The notes beneath the pieces are model-generated. The model was not told where the DNA came from and did not search any database. It saw only the letters and a program-made list of their open reading frames with translations. Of a stretch of DNA of 35,461 nt, positions 7,748-16,288 are shown one piece after another. The position numbers and the translations under genes were made by a program. The stretch covers positions 1 through 35,461 of the forward strand of contig JAGAPJ010000039.1 of assembly GCA_017623315.1 (NCBI GenBank), in the 5' to 3' direction. The DNA comes from Clostridia bacterium (GTDB taxonomy: Bacteria; Bacillota; Clostridia; Oscillospirales; Acutalibacteraceae). Position 1 is the first letter of the stretch, and every line of letters begins with the position of its first letter.

Positions 7748-8422
7748 TTATTTCTCAAAATCACGATTGTTATACATAACTTTAAGTTCTTCAGCAGTTT
7801 TCTTCATAATATCCTGAAGGTCTGCTTCGCAACCGCCGTTTTCGATTTCAGCAACACGTTCTAAAAGATGTTGTGTTTCGGGAGCAAGATACTTACCGTT
7901 AAGGCGTCTTGCCAAAAGACCAACCTGAGGATGAGTAATACCTGCAGGGCAACGTGAAGAGCAAACACCGCACATTACGCAGTCGAAGGATTCTTCAGCG
8001 CATTTTTCAAAATCGCCCCGTTGTGCATATGCTATGTATTGCATAACGTTAAGTTCTTGTGTGCAAGCCTTGGTACAAGCATTACAGCCGATACAAGCGT
8101 ATACTTCAGGATAAAGCTGCATCATAATTTGCTCGCTGGGCTTAACCTTTTCAATATCGTAGGGTTGTTTAACCAAGGGGAAGAAAGGAAGAGTAGCAAT
8201 ATACATATTGTCCTCTACCTTGGTTTGACAAGCAAGGCAGGTTTTAATTTCTTGCTGACCTTTAATGCGGTATATTGTAGCACAAGCACCACAGAAACCG
8301 CAACGGCAACCAACACCACGAACAAGTTGGTAACCGGCGTATTCCATGGCATTCATAATAGTAAGGCTTGCAGGAACCTCATATTTTTTACCGTAAAGGT
8401 AAATATTTACCATTTTTTCCAT
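7748..8422 (-). CDS. Fumarate reductase iron-sulfur subunit (TfrB N-terminal/FrdB-like)
   Basis: A 224-residue protein. The N-terminal ferredoxin-like domain has Cys spacing for one [2Fe-2S] cluster (GCRCGFCGAC...CLAC, about 37-65). The C-terminal domain has two [4Fe-4S] motifs, CIGCNACTKAC and CVMCGVCSSRCPAG, giving an HdrC-like half. This equals the N-terminal part of thiol:fumarate reductase TfrB without its HdrB-like C-terminus; HdrB is a separate gene in this operon. The start at 8422 is chosen because AAAGGAG lies 8 nt upstream; a longer reading overlaps flxA. It would carry electrons between the Hdr/Flx modules and the flavoprotein encoded 14 nt downstream. Confidence 0.9.
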   Translation of the reverse strand: MEKMVNIYLYGKKYEVPASLTIMNAMEYAGYQLVRGVGCRCGFCGACATIYRIKGQQEIKTCLACQTKVEDNMYIATLPFFPLVKQPYDIEKVKPSEQIMMQLYPEVYACIGCNACTKACTQELNVMQYIAYAQRGDFEKCAEESFDCVMCGVCSSRCPAGITHPQVGLLARRLNGKYLAPETQHLLERVAEIENGGCEADLQDIMKKTAEELKVMYNNRDFEK

Positions 8423-8435
8423 TACATTTTCTCCT

Positions 8436-9269
8436 TTAATACTCACTTGGAAGTTCTTCCAATTCGTCACAGCGGAAAACAGGACCGTCTTTGCAAACGT
8501 ATTTTGCGCCAACGTTACATCTACCGCACTTACCTACACCGCACTTCATGCGAAGCTCAAGTGTGGTGTAAACGTTGGTCTTGTCAAAGCCAATGCCGCA
8601 AAGACCGTCAAGTGTGAACTTAATCATAATAGGCGGACCGCACAAAACAGCTACCTTATTAGTGTCAAAGCCAAGCTCCTTAACATAGTTAGGAACAAAG
8701 CCAACGTGACCGTCCCAACCCTCTTGCGGGTTGTCGATGGTTAAATGCACGTTAACACCGTCGTCGGTTGACCACTCTTCAATAATTTCCTTATAGTCAA
8801 GAAGGTCGTCCTTACTGCGTGAGCCGTAAACAATATCAATTTTACCGTAACGGTCGCGATAGTGACGGCAATAGTTAATTACCGAACGAAGAGGTGCAAG
8901 ACCTACACCGCCCGCAATAAACAACAAATCTTTACCTGCAAACACGTCATCCACAGGGAAGGGTTTGCCGTAAGGTCCGCGAATGGTAATTTGCTGACCG
9001 GGTTCAGCCTGGTGTAACCAATCGGTCACACAGCCGCACTTTTTAATAGAAAATTCCATAAATTCTTCATTTGTTGGTGAAGAAGTAATAGAAAACATTG
9101 CCTCGCCTACACCGGGAACTGAAAGCATAGCGCATTGACCGGGCTTGTGGTCAAATGCTTTTTTGCCATCGGGTGTTACAACACGAAATGTTTTAATATC
9201 AGGTGTATCAATGCGAACGTCGGTAATGACACCGATTTTTGGAATTAAAGTTTCGTTAATGCTGTTCAT
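8436..9269 (-). CDS. flxA: FlxA-like FAD/NAD(P)H oxidoreductase subunit
   Basis: A 277-residue ferredoxin-NADP reductase-type protein: an FAD-binding beta barrel (MFSITSSP, about 58-65), an NAD-binding half with GGVGLAPLRS, a conserved LCGPPIM turn, and a C-terminal [2Fe-2S] site (CGVGKCGRCNVG...C). It resembles the diaphorase subunit of FlxABCD, which feeds NADH electrons to the FlxD/HdrA side. The ATG at 9269 is 1 nt after the flxB stop, with GGAGG about 8 nt before it; a TTG start 5 codons earlier is less likely. NADH rather than NADPH is inferred from the Rex-headed operon and the family. Confidence 0.9.
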   Translation of the reverse strand: MNSINETLIPKIGVITDVRIDTPDIKTFRVVTPDGKKAFDHKPGQCAMLSVPGVGEAMFSITSSPTNEEFMEFSIKKCGCVTDWLHQAEPGQQITIRGPYGKPFPVDDVFAGKDLLFIAGGVGLAPLRSVINYCRHYRDRYGKIDIVYGSRSKDDLLDYKEIIEEWSTDDGVNVHLTIDNPQEGWDGHVGFVPNYVKELGFDTNKVAVLCGPPIMIKFTLDGLCGIGFDKTNVYTTLELRMKCGVGKCGRCNVGAKYVCKDGPVFRCDELEELPSEY

Positions 9270-9270
9270 C

Positions 9271-10290
9271 TTATTTTCCTCCAATCTTTTTCATTACTTT
9301 TACAATATTCATTGAAATGGGGCACTTTGCAAGACAACGGCCGCAACCAACACAGCTGAACATACCGTCGTTATTTTCGGGATAGTATACGAGCTTGTGC
9401 ATAAAGCGTTGACGGAAGCGTTCCTTTTGTGAAAGGCGGTTGTTACCGTGCGCCATTTTTGTAAAGTCGGAATACATGCAAGAATCCCAGCATCTGAAGC
9501 GTATAACACTGTTACCTGTGTTAAAGTCCTTAATATCATAGCACTGACAGGTAGGACAAACAAAGGTACAGGTGCCGCAACCAAGACAAGCCTGTGATAA
9601 TTCGTCCCATTCGGGCAAATCGAACAATTCCTTAGTTTTACCACCGCCGAAGCCGTCGGTTGTAACGTTTTTAAGGGGTAGCTTATCCATGAATTTATTA
9701 ATTTTTTCTTTTTGCTCCGATACTACAGTATCGTCACATTCTTCGGTTAAGGCTGAAAGCTTTTCTAAAAGTTCCTTACCCTTTTGGGTGTTTGCCTCAA
9801 AGAAAATTTCAGTTTCAGTCTTCCAAGCTGAAATATCACCTGCGGGAGCCGCAGGATCAATGCCGAAGGTCTTGCAAAAGCAGGTTTCGGAAGGTCTTTG
9901 GCAAGCAAGAGAAATGATAACACCGTGGCTGCGTCTTAAAGCGTAAAAGCTGTCAACAGGCTCGGTTAAAAATACACGGTCCAAAACGTCAAAGCTCTTT
10001 ACGTCGCAAGCCCTTACACCAAAAATAACAAAATCATCAAGTGCGTTTCTTGTATCAACAACCTCAATGCTTTTGCCTTCGGTTTTAAATTTCATTAGGT
10101 TTTCGGTTTGGGGGAAGAAGAAATCCTTGGGGCTTCTTACAGTGTTAAGCGCATTGCTCCAAACACTGCCCTCCTCCCACTTTTTGTAAGCGGCGCTGCC
10201 GTCGGTTTGTTGAGTGGGAAGATAAAGCTCAGCATTTTTTGCAATTTCAGCAAATAAAAGGTTAATTTTTTCAAGAGAACATTTACGCAT
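9271..10290 (-). CDS. flxB: FlxB-like iron-sulfur subunit
   Basis: A 339-residue protein of the 4Fe-4S dicluster family (sulfite reductase A/hydrogenase beta type). The N-terminal 200 residues contain LACQRPSETCFCK and RACDVKSFD. Two [4Fe-4S] motifs follow: CLGCGTCTFVCPTCQC with extra cysteines, and CVGCGRCLAKCP near the C-terminus. In the Flx complex such subunits pass electrons between FlxA and FlxD. It overlaps flxC by 8 nt and has a G-rich ribosome site (GGGGGG). FlxB and FlxC share a CDxxSF motif and look like distant paralogues. Confidence 0.85.
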   Translation of the reverse strand: MRKCSLEKINLLFAEIAKNAELYLPTQQTDGSAAYKKWEEGSVWSNALNTVRSPKDFFFPQTENLMKFKTEGKSIEVVDTRNALDDFVIFGVRACDVKSFDVLDRVFLTEPVDSFYALRRSHGVIISLACQRPSETCFCKTFGIDPAAPAGDISAWKTETEIFFEANTQKGKELLEKLSALTEECDDTVVSEQKEKINKFMDKLPLKNVTTDGFGGGKTKELFDLPEWDELSQACLGCGTCTFVCPTCQCYDIKDFNTGNSVIRFRCWDSCMYSDFTKMAHGNNRLSQKERFRQRFMHKLVYYPENNDGMFSCVGCGRCLAKCPISMNIVKVMKKIGGK

Positions 10291-11281
10291 TGTTTTCCCC
10301 CCTGTTAAAAACCTCGCCGGGCTCTAAGTCTTCGGTTGTATAGCTAACCAAAGGCGCACGACTGCCAACCTCGGCACCTGCTTGATATTCGCCGTAAAAT
10401 TCGTTCATATCTTTAATAAACTTACGGTTAAGAAGGTGCAAAGGAATATTTTGAGGACATACGCGTGAGCATTCGCCACAGTCGGTGCAGCGACCTGCCA
10501 CATGGTAAGCACGGATGATATGAAATAGCTTTTCTTCAAAGCTGTTTGCGGGTGATTTGTTTTCAACACCAGAACTAGGGTTATCAAACACACACTTTTC
10601 GCAGGTACAAGCAGGGCAAGCATCACGGCAAGCATTACAACGAATGCAACGTGAAAGCTCATTCTGCCAAAAAGCAAATCTTTCATCAGGTGTCATTGCT
10701 TCAAGACGTGCAACCTCGTCAAAACGATTAGATTGGGTAACGTCGCCCTCTTCGCCCATAAGCTCGTCATAAGCTACGTGCTTTTTGCTCTTACAGTTAA
10801 TGCAGCGTTCAGCCAAAACCTCGTTAGTGTCAATAACGATAGCCTCGTCATCGTATAAGGTGGTAACGGTCAATTTATCACCGTTTGAACCGATAGCAGC
10901 AATACCGTCACCGCTAATTGCCTTAACCTTTGCAATATCAGCCATACCCTCGCAAGGAATACCAACTGCATAAACCTTTTCACGGTCGAAACGGTGTTCG
11001 GTTAAAAGCTGGTTAAAGCTATAAGTATCGCAAGGCTTTAAGAAAACAAGGATTTTGCCTTCAAGCTTTGCAGTTTTATTAACAAGATATTTAGAAAAGT
11101 TTGCACCGCAGAAATCATTAAACACAAAGCCGTTTTCAAGTTCTTCAACGCTTTTGAAGATAGTGGGTGTTACGTCATAGTCGAATTCGCCAAGACCCCA
11201 ACCCAAAACACAGCTAACAGTACCGTTTGAAAGGAGCTCCGATGCCTTTGCTAATAATTGTTCACGAGTTATTTTTTGCAT
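10283..11281 (-). CDS. flxC: FlxC-like iron-sulfur subunit
   Basis: A 332-residue protein. The N-terminal half has LKPCDTYSFNQLL and CINCKSKK. The C-terminal half has a cysteine-dense site (CIRCNACRDACPACTCEKC) and a second [4Fe-4S] motif (CTDCGECSRVCPQN). This fits the FlxC component of the Flx oxidoreductase. GGAGG precedes the ATG, and the gene overlaps both flxD (13 nt) and flxB (8 nt), indicating coupled translation of subunits of one complex. Confidence 0.85.
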   Translation of the reverse strand: MQKITREQLLAKASELLSNGTVSCVLGWGLGEFDYDVTPTIFKSVEELENGFVFNDFCGANFSKYLVNKTAKLEGKILVFLKPCDTYSFNQLLTEHRFDREKVYAVGIPCEGMADIAKVKAISGDGIAAIGSNGDKLTVTTLYDDEAIVIDTNEVLAERCINCKSKKHVAYDELMGEEGDVTQSNRFDEVARLEAMTPDERFAFWQNELSRCIRCNACRDACPACTCEKCVFDNPSSGVENKSPANSFEEKLFHIIRAYHVAGRCTDCGECSRVCPQNIPLHLLNRKFIKDMNEFYGEYQAGAEVGSRAPLVSYTTEDLEPGEVFNRGENNA

Positions 11282-11703
11282 CTTAAGTCCTCCAATCTCT
11301 TGTTTTCACCAAGTGCAGTTACAGTTTGAACAAAATCGTTCATTGTTGCGGCAAATTTTGCGCCTTCAGCGGCCGATACCCATTCAACACGAGTACGTTC
11401 TTTTTCAATGCCCAAGAAGTCAAGCATTGAGAAAAGAGCCGCCATACGACGACGGGTAAAATAGTTACCCGAAGTATAGTGACAGTCGCCTGGGTGGCAA
11501 CCGCAAATAATTACACCGTCAGCGCCACGTTGAAATGCACGTAAAATAAACATTGGGTTTACACGGCATGAACAAGGTACACGGATAATTTTAACGTCTG
11601 CAGGGTATGCCAAGCGATTATTACCCGCAAGGTCAGCACCCGCATAAGAACACCAGTTGCAGCAAAATGCAACAATTAAAGGCTTATATTCATTTACTTG
11701 CAT
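11269..11703 (-). CDS. flxD: MvhD/FlxD-like electron-transfer subunit
   Basis: A 144-residue MvhD/FlpD family protein (methyl-viologen-reducing hydrogenase delta type). Cysteines for its [2Fe-2S] cluster are present: FCCNWCSYAGAD near the N-terminus, VPCSCRVNP and CGCHPGDCHY. In methanogens MvhD links hydrogenase or formate dehydrogenase to HdrA; in Desulfovibrio FlxD links the diaphorase to HdrA. It lies between hdrA, which it overlaps by 10 nt, and flxC, as expected for the connecting subunit. Confidence 0.92.
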   Translation of the reverse strand: MQVNEYKPLIVAFCCNWCSYAGADLAGNNRLAYPADVKIIRVPCSCRVNPMFILRAFQRGADGVIICGCHPGDCHYTSGNYFTRRRMAALFSMLDFLGIEKERTRVEWVSAAEGAKFAATMNDFVQTVTALGENKRLEDLRCKK

Positions 11704-13688
11704 ATTGCGTCAACCTCCGCCATAATTTGTAAGTTTGCAAAGCCCTTAAGGTCCATAGCACCTGAAGGACAAGTAACGGTACAAGCGCCGCAGCCCTGAC
11801 ATACAGCAGGATTTACAACTGCTACTCTTCTAACCTTTGTGGTTCTATCAGGCATGCGGAATTCCTTATCCTCATAAGTGATAGCACCGTAAGGACAAAC
11901 ATTTGCACAAGAAGAGCAACCGTTACACATAAGCTCGTTTGAATTTGCAACACAGGGGTTACCTGTAAGCTTATCCTTAGCAAGAAGACCGATAACCTTA
12001 GAGGCAGCAGCACCTGCTTGAGATACGGTTTCAGGGATATCCTTAGGACCTTGACAAGCACCTGAAAGGAACACACCCGCGGTAGGACTTTCAACAGGAC
12101 GAAGCTTGGGGTGTGCTTCGGTGAAGAAGTCGTTAGTGTCCATACTTGCAGTAAGCATTGTTGCAAGAGGACGAGCTGATTTGTCAGGCTCAATAGCAGC
12201 TGCTAAAACAACCAAGTCAGCATCGATATGAAGCTGTTTATTTGCAATAAGGTCAGATGCCTGAACCTTAAGCTTATCGCCTTCGGGCACAACCTTGCCA
12301 ACCATACCCTTAACGTATTTAACGCCATATTCTTCAACAGCACGGCGATAGAATTCGTCAAAGTTTTTACCTGGGGTACGTACGTCGATATAGAATACGT
12401 AAACCTCAGTGTCTGGGTATTTATCGCGAGTGAGCATTGCGTGCTTTGCGGTATACATACAGCAAATCTTCGAGCAATATTCCTTACCCTTTTCAGCGCA
12501 GGATTCGCAACGTGAGCCAACGCACTGAACAAACACGATAGTGTGAGGATGCTTTCCGTCAGAAGGACGTAAAAGCTTACCTGCGGAAGGACCTGCAGCA
12601 TTGGTAAGACGTTCAAATTCAAGAGAAGTAATAACGTCTTTAGACTGGTTATAGGCATATTCGTCAAACTTATCCATGCTAATGGGGTTAAAGCCTGTTG
12701 CTACAACTATAGCACCGTATTTTTCGTTAATATATTCATCCTTTTGGGTATAGTCGATAGCACCTGCGGCACATACCTTTGAGCAAACGCCGCACTTGCC
12801 GTTTTTAAGCATATTACAAGCATTAGGGTCAATAGTAGCAACCTTCGGCACAGCCTGTGCAAAAGGAATGTAAATTGCGGGGCGGTTATCCATACCTAAG
12901 TTAAATTCGTTAGGAATACGCTTCATGGGGCACTTTTCAACGCAAGCGCCACAACCTGTACAGACGTCTTCCTTAACGTATCTTGCATTCTTCTTAATAG
13001 TTACGTCAAAGTTACCAACGAAGCCGTTAACCTCGGTAACTTCGCTGTAAGAGAAGATACGGATTTTGTCATGCTGTGCAACGTCAACCATTTTAGGTGT
13101 CAAAATACAAGCCGCACAGTCAAGTGTCGGGAAGGTTTTATCAAGCTGTGCCATTTTGCCGCCAATGGTGGGCTTCTTTTCAACAATGTCTACAGGGAAG
13201 CCTGCATCTGCAATATCAAGGGCAGTTTGAATACCTGCAATACCGCCACCGATAACCAAAGCACGCTTGGTAACGGGCGATTCACCTGGGGTAAGGGGTG
13301 CGTTAAGGTTAACCTTAGCGATAGCCGCTTTACCCAAAATGATAGCCTTTTCGGTACCTGTAAGCATATCCTTATGTACCCAAGAGCACTGCTCACGAAT
13401 GTTTGCAATTTCAACCATATATGGATTAAGACCTGCAGCCGCCGCAGTTTTGCGGAAGGTAGCCTCGTGCATACGGGGTGAGCAAGAACATACTACAATA
13501 CCTGTAAGCTTGTGCTCCTTAATAGCCTCTTTAATCATATCCTGACCAGCCTGTGAGCACATATATTGATAATTGGCGGAAAAGACCACGCCAGGTTCAC
13601 TTTTCAAGGCTTCTGCTACTGCTACTACGTCAACTGTACCGGCAATATTAGTACCGCACCAACATACAAAAACACCAACTCTTTGCAT
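11694..13688 (-). CDS. hdrA: HdrA, electron-bifurcating FAD/iron-sulfur subunit
   Basis: A 664-residue HdrA of usual length. The N-terminal domain (1-130) has Cys pairs (CWC, CSCSPRMHE). FAD-binding GGGIAG is at 147-152, followed by the HdrA signature GGKMAQLDKTFPTLDCAACILTPKM (split here by its length, about 177-201). An inserted ferredoxin domain has motifs at 243-253 (CTGCGACVEKC) and 291-306. Two further [4Fe-4S] motifs are at the C-terminus (CNGCSSCANVCP, CQGCGACTVTCP). In HdrABC-MvhAGD the HdrA flavin bifurcates electrons, sending one branch to ferredoxin. Here the high-potential branch could end in HdrB or in fumarate reductase. RBS AAAGGAGG overlaps the hdrC stop. Confidence 0.95.
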   Translation of the reverse strand: MQRVGVFVCWCGTNIAGTVDVVAVAEALKSEPGVVFSANYQYMCSQAGQDMIKEAIKEHKLTGIVVCSCSPRMHEATFRKTAAAAGLNPYMVEIANIREQCSWVHKDMLTGTEKAIILGKAAIAKVNLNAPLTPGESPVTKRALVIGGGIAGIQTALDIADAGFPVDIVEKKPTIGGKMAQLDKTFPTLDCAACILTPKMVDVAQHDKIRIFSYSEVTEVNGFVGNFDVTIKKNARYVKEDVCTGCGACVEKCPMKRIPNEFNLGMDNRPAIYIPFAQAVPKVATIDPNACNMLKNGKCGVCSKVCAAGAIDYTQKDEYINEKYGAIVVATGFNPISMDKFDEYAYNQSKDVITSLEFERLTNAAGPSAGKLLRPSDGKHPHTIVFVQCVGSRCESCAEKGKEYCSKICCMYTAKHAMLTRDKYPDTEVYVFYIDVRTPGKNFDEFYRRAVEEYGVKYVKGMVGKVVPEGDKLKVQASDLIANKQLHIDADLVVLAAAIEPDKSARPLATMLTASMDTNDFFTEAHPKLRPVESPTAGVFLSGACQGPKDIPETVSQAGAAASKVIGLLAKDKLTGNPCVANSNELMCNGCSSCANVCPYGAITYEDKEFRMPDRTTKVRRVAVVNPAVCQGCGACTVTCPSGAMDLKGFANLQIMAEVDAICK

Positions 13689-13703
13689 TTGTCTTTTCCT
13701 CCT

Positions 13704-14093
13704 TTACTTTGTATACTTTCTAAACGCGCTGACAAGCAACTGTTGAGGTGTATCTTCATCAACCATTGCTGGAACAGCGTCAGCGGTCATACGGTTTGCG
13801 CCTTTCTTTCTAATAGCGGTTAAGCGCACAGCTTCAACCACCTTTGCAGGCTGAACGCCGCGGGGACAGCGGTCAATACAAGCAAAGCAAGAAAGACATT
13901 TGTATAATGATTCAGAATTTAAAAGCGGTTCGATATCGCCGCTTTCCACCATATTTACAAATTGGTGGGGATGATATTCCATCTCGTCGTATGCGGGGCA
14001 GGTTGCCGAGCATTTACCGCAACGCATACACTTGCTGGGGTTAACACCGCTTATACGAATAATTTCTTCTTGAAGATACTTGTTATTATGCAT
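13704..14093 (-). CDS. hdrC: HdrC iron-sulfur subunit
   Basis: A 129-residue protein with two [4Fe-4S] motifs (CMRCGKCSATCPAYD and CLSCFACIDRCPRG), typical of HdrC, which wires HdrA to HdrB. It overlaps hdrB by 8 nt. The second half of the fumarate reductase iron-sulfur subunit is HdrC-like too, so this operon encodes two HdrC-type wires. Confidence 0.92.
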   Translation of the reverse strand: MHNNKYLQEEIIRISGVNPSKCMRCGKCSATCPAYDEMEYHPHQFVNMVESGDIEPLLNSESLYKCLSCFACIDRCPRGVQPAKVVEAVRLTAIRKKGANRMTADAVPAMVDEDTPQQLLVSAFRKYTK

Positions 14094-14877
14094 TTGTATC
14101 CTCCTTTACGCCAAGGGCTTCGGCTAAAAGCTCGGTAAAGTAAACCACAGGAATATCCGCACCGTTTTTAACAAGGTTATACTTACAAAGCGGGCAAGCG
14201 GTAATAATCATTTCAGCGCCGTTAGCCTTTGCGTTTTCTATAATAGCATTACTGTTTCTCTTTGCGGATTCGGGGCTTTCAACCGAAATATAACCGCCAC
14301 AGCATTCGTTTCTTTTTGCGTAAACCACAGCATCAGCGCCAAGTGCACGAATGAAATCCTCCATAATGGTGGGGTTTTCAGGGTCGTCCATACGCATTAC
14401 ACTGTTAGGGCGCAACAAAAGACAGCCGTAATATGCTGCAATTTTTTTACCCTTAAGGGTGTTTACAACCTTTTCCTTAAGGGTGTCAAAGCCAACCAAA
14501 TCACGAAGCATTTCTAAATAGTGATAAACCTGAGTTTCACCGTTATAAGTGCCATCGTTAGCCATATAACGGTTAACCTTGTCAGCAAACTGTGAATTGG
14601 TTTGCATTTCATAATTGGTTTGCTTAATAACGTTATGACAAGCAGAACAAACCGTTATTAATGGCTGTTCCTTATCGCCTGCATACTTCAATGCGCGTAT
14701 CGACGAAAGCTTTGTTGCAACTTCATCATTTGCGGTTGTAAACACACCGCCGCAGCATTGCCAGTTTTCAATTTCTTCCAAAGTAACACCTAAAGCCTCA
14801 GCTGATTTATAAGCGTATAAATCAAGGTCTTTTGCCTTATTCTTTAAGGTGCAACCGGGGAAATAACTAACCTTCAT
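14086..14877 (-). CDS. hdrB: HdrB, CCG-domain subunit
   Basis: A 263-residue protein with two complete CCG motifs: C9, C41-C42, C77, C80 and C152, C192-C193, C228, C231. In methanogen HdrB each binds a noncubane [4Fe-4S] cluster that cleaves a disulfide. Bacterial homologues occur in Flx-Hdr, lactate oxidase and thiol:fumarate reductase systems. GGAGG lies before the ATG, 15 nt after fumarase. Both motifs are intact, so it may be catalytic rather than just structural. The thiol/disulfide partner, if any, is unknown since coenzymes M and B are not expected here. Confidence 0.93.
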   Translation of the reverse strand: MKVSYFPGCTLKNKAKDLDLYAYKSAEALGVTLEEIENWQCCGGVFTTANDEVATKLSSIRALKYAGDKEQPLITVCSACHNVIKQTNYEMQTNSQFADKVNRYMANDGTYNGETQVYHYLEMLRDLVGFDTLKEKVVNTLKGKKIAAYYGCLLLRPNSVMRMDDPENPTIMEDFIRALGADAVVYAKRNECCGGYISVESPESAKRNSNAIIENAKANGAEMIITACPLCKYNLVKNGADIPVVYFTELLAEALGVKEDTNA

Positions 14878-14892
14878 CTAATTACCTCCGAC

Positions 14893-16269
14893 TTATGCCA
14901 TCTCTTCAGGATGGAAAACCTCATCAAACTTTTCAGCAGTCAAGAAGCCAAGCTCAACACAAGCTTCTTTAAGTGAAATATTATCCTTAAATGCCTTTTT
15001 AGCAGTTTTTGCAGCATTTTCATAACCGATATAGGGATTAAGTGCAGTAACAAGCATTAAGGAATTATGCAAGTTGTGATGCATTTTTTCTTTGTTTGCC
15101 TTAATACCAACAGCACAATTTTTGTTGAATGAAACAATAGCTTCAGCCAAAAGACGTGCAGACTGCAAGAAGTTGTAAATGCAAACAGGCATAAATACGT
15201 TAAGCTCGAAGTTGCCCTGTGACGCTGCCATTGTAACAGCCACGTCGTTACCCATTACCTGAACAGCAACCATTGTTACTGCTTCACACTGGGTGGGGTT
15301 AACCTTACCGGGCATAATTGACGAGCCAGGCTCGTTTTCTGGAATGAAAATTTCGCCAAGACCGTCACGTGGACCTGAAGCCAACCAACGAACGTCGTTT
15401 GCTATCTTCATCATATCGCAAGCAAGTGCCTTAATAGCACCGTGTGCAAATACAAGTTCATCCTTAGAGGTTAAAGCATGGAACTTATTACTTGCGGTAA
15501 TGAATGACTTACCTGTGATTTTTGAAACCTCTTCAGCAACGCCTGTATCAAAGCCCTTAGGAGCATTAAGACCTGTACCAACAGCGGTACCGCCAAGCGC
15601 TAATTCACGAAGGGGGTCGATAGCGCGCTTGATAAGCTCAACGTCTTTTTCAAGGCTTGAACGCCAACCGCTAATTTCCTGACTAAACTTAATAGGTGTA
15701 GCGTCTTGAAGGTGTGTTCTACCACTCTTAACAATGCCTTCGTTTTCTTCTTCAAGGCGTTTAAAGGTAGCAATTAAGGTTTCAGCAGCGGGAATAAGCT
15801 TGTCTTCCAAAATTAAAACTGCTGCAATATGCATTGCTGTAGGGAAGGTATCGTTTGATGACTGACTCATATTAGTGTCATCATTAGGGTGAAGCAAGGT
15901 TTTGCCAAGAATTTGGTTGCCACGGTTAGCAATAACCTCATTAGAGTTCATGTTAGACTGTGTGCCCGAACCTGTTTGCCAAACAACAAGTGGGAAATGG
16001 TCGTTAAGCTTACCTGCCATAACCTCATCACAAGCCGCCATAATAGCGCCCAGCTTTTCGTCGGTCATTTTTTCGGGGCGTAATTTATTATTTGTAATTG
16101 CTGCTGCCTTTTTAAGCACACCGAAAGCGTGAATAATTTCAGCAGGCATTGTTTCAATACCAACACCAATTTCAAAATTTTCGTGGCTTCTTTGTGTTTG
16201 AGCAGCCCAAAGACGGTCAGCAGGTACCTGCATTTCGCCCATAGAGTCGTGTTCAATACGGTATTCCAT
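14893..16269 (-). CDS. fumC: Class II fumarate hydratase
   Basis: A 458-residue fumarase of the FumC type, iron-independent, converting malate and fumarate. It shows TGSGTQSNMNSNEVIANR (about 100-117) and the superfamily signature GSSIMPGKVNPTQCE with the mobile catalytic serine loop. Length and start match the family. Aspartase is the main alternative (same superfamily), but neighbours malate dehydrogenase and fumarate reductase favour fumarase. The ribosome site AAAGG is weaker than in its neighbours. Confidence 0.93.
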   Translation of the reverse strand: MEYRIEHDSMGEMQVPADRLWAAQTQRSHENFEIGVGIETMPAEIIHAFGVLKKAAAITNNKLRPEKMTDEKLGAIMAACDEVMAGKLNDHFPLVVWQTGSGTQSNMNSNEVIANRGNQILGKTLLHPNDDTNMSQSSNDTFPTAMHIAAVLILEDKLIPAAETLIATFKRLEEENEGIVKSGRTHLQDATPIKFSQEISGWRSSLEKDVELIKRAIDPLRELALGGTAVGTGLNAPKGFDTGVAEEVSKITGKSFITASNKFHALTSKDELVFAHGAIKALACDMMKIANDVRWLASGPRDGLGEIFIPENEPGSSIMPGKVNPTQCEAVTMVAVQVMGNDVAVTMAASQGNFELNVFMPVCIYNFLQSARLLAEAIVSFNKNCAVGIKANKEKMHHNLHNSLMLVTALNPYIGYENAAKTAKKAFKDNISLKEACVELGFLTAEKFDEVFHPEEMA

Positions 16270-16288
16270 TTATATATCAACCTTTCAA

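Noticed and set aside
8021..8617. A 198-codon open frame on the plus strand opposite flxA and the fumarate reductase iron-sulfur gene
   Set aside because: It is antisense to genes with clear motifs, has no ribosome site, and its translation is low-complexity Ser/Thr/Asn sequence typical of a shadow frame.
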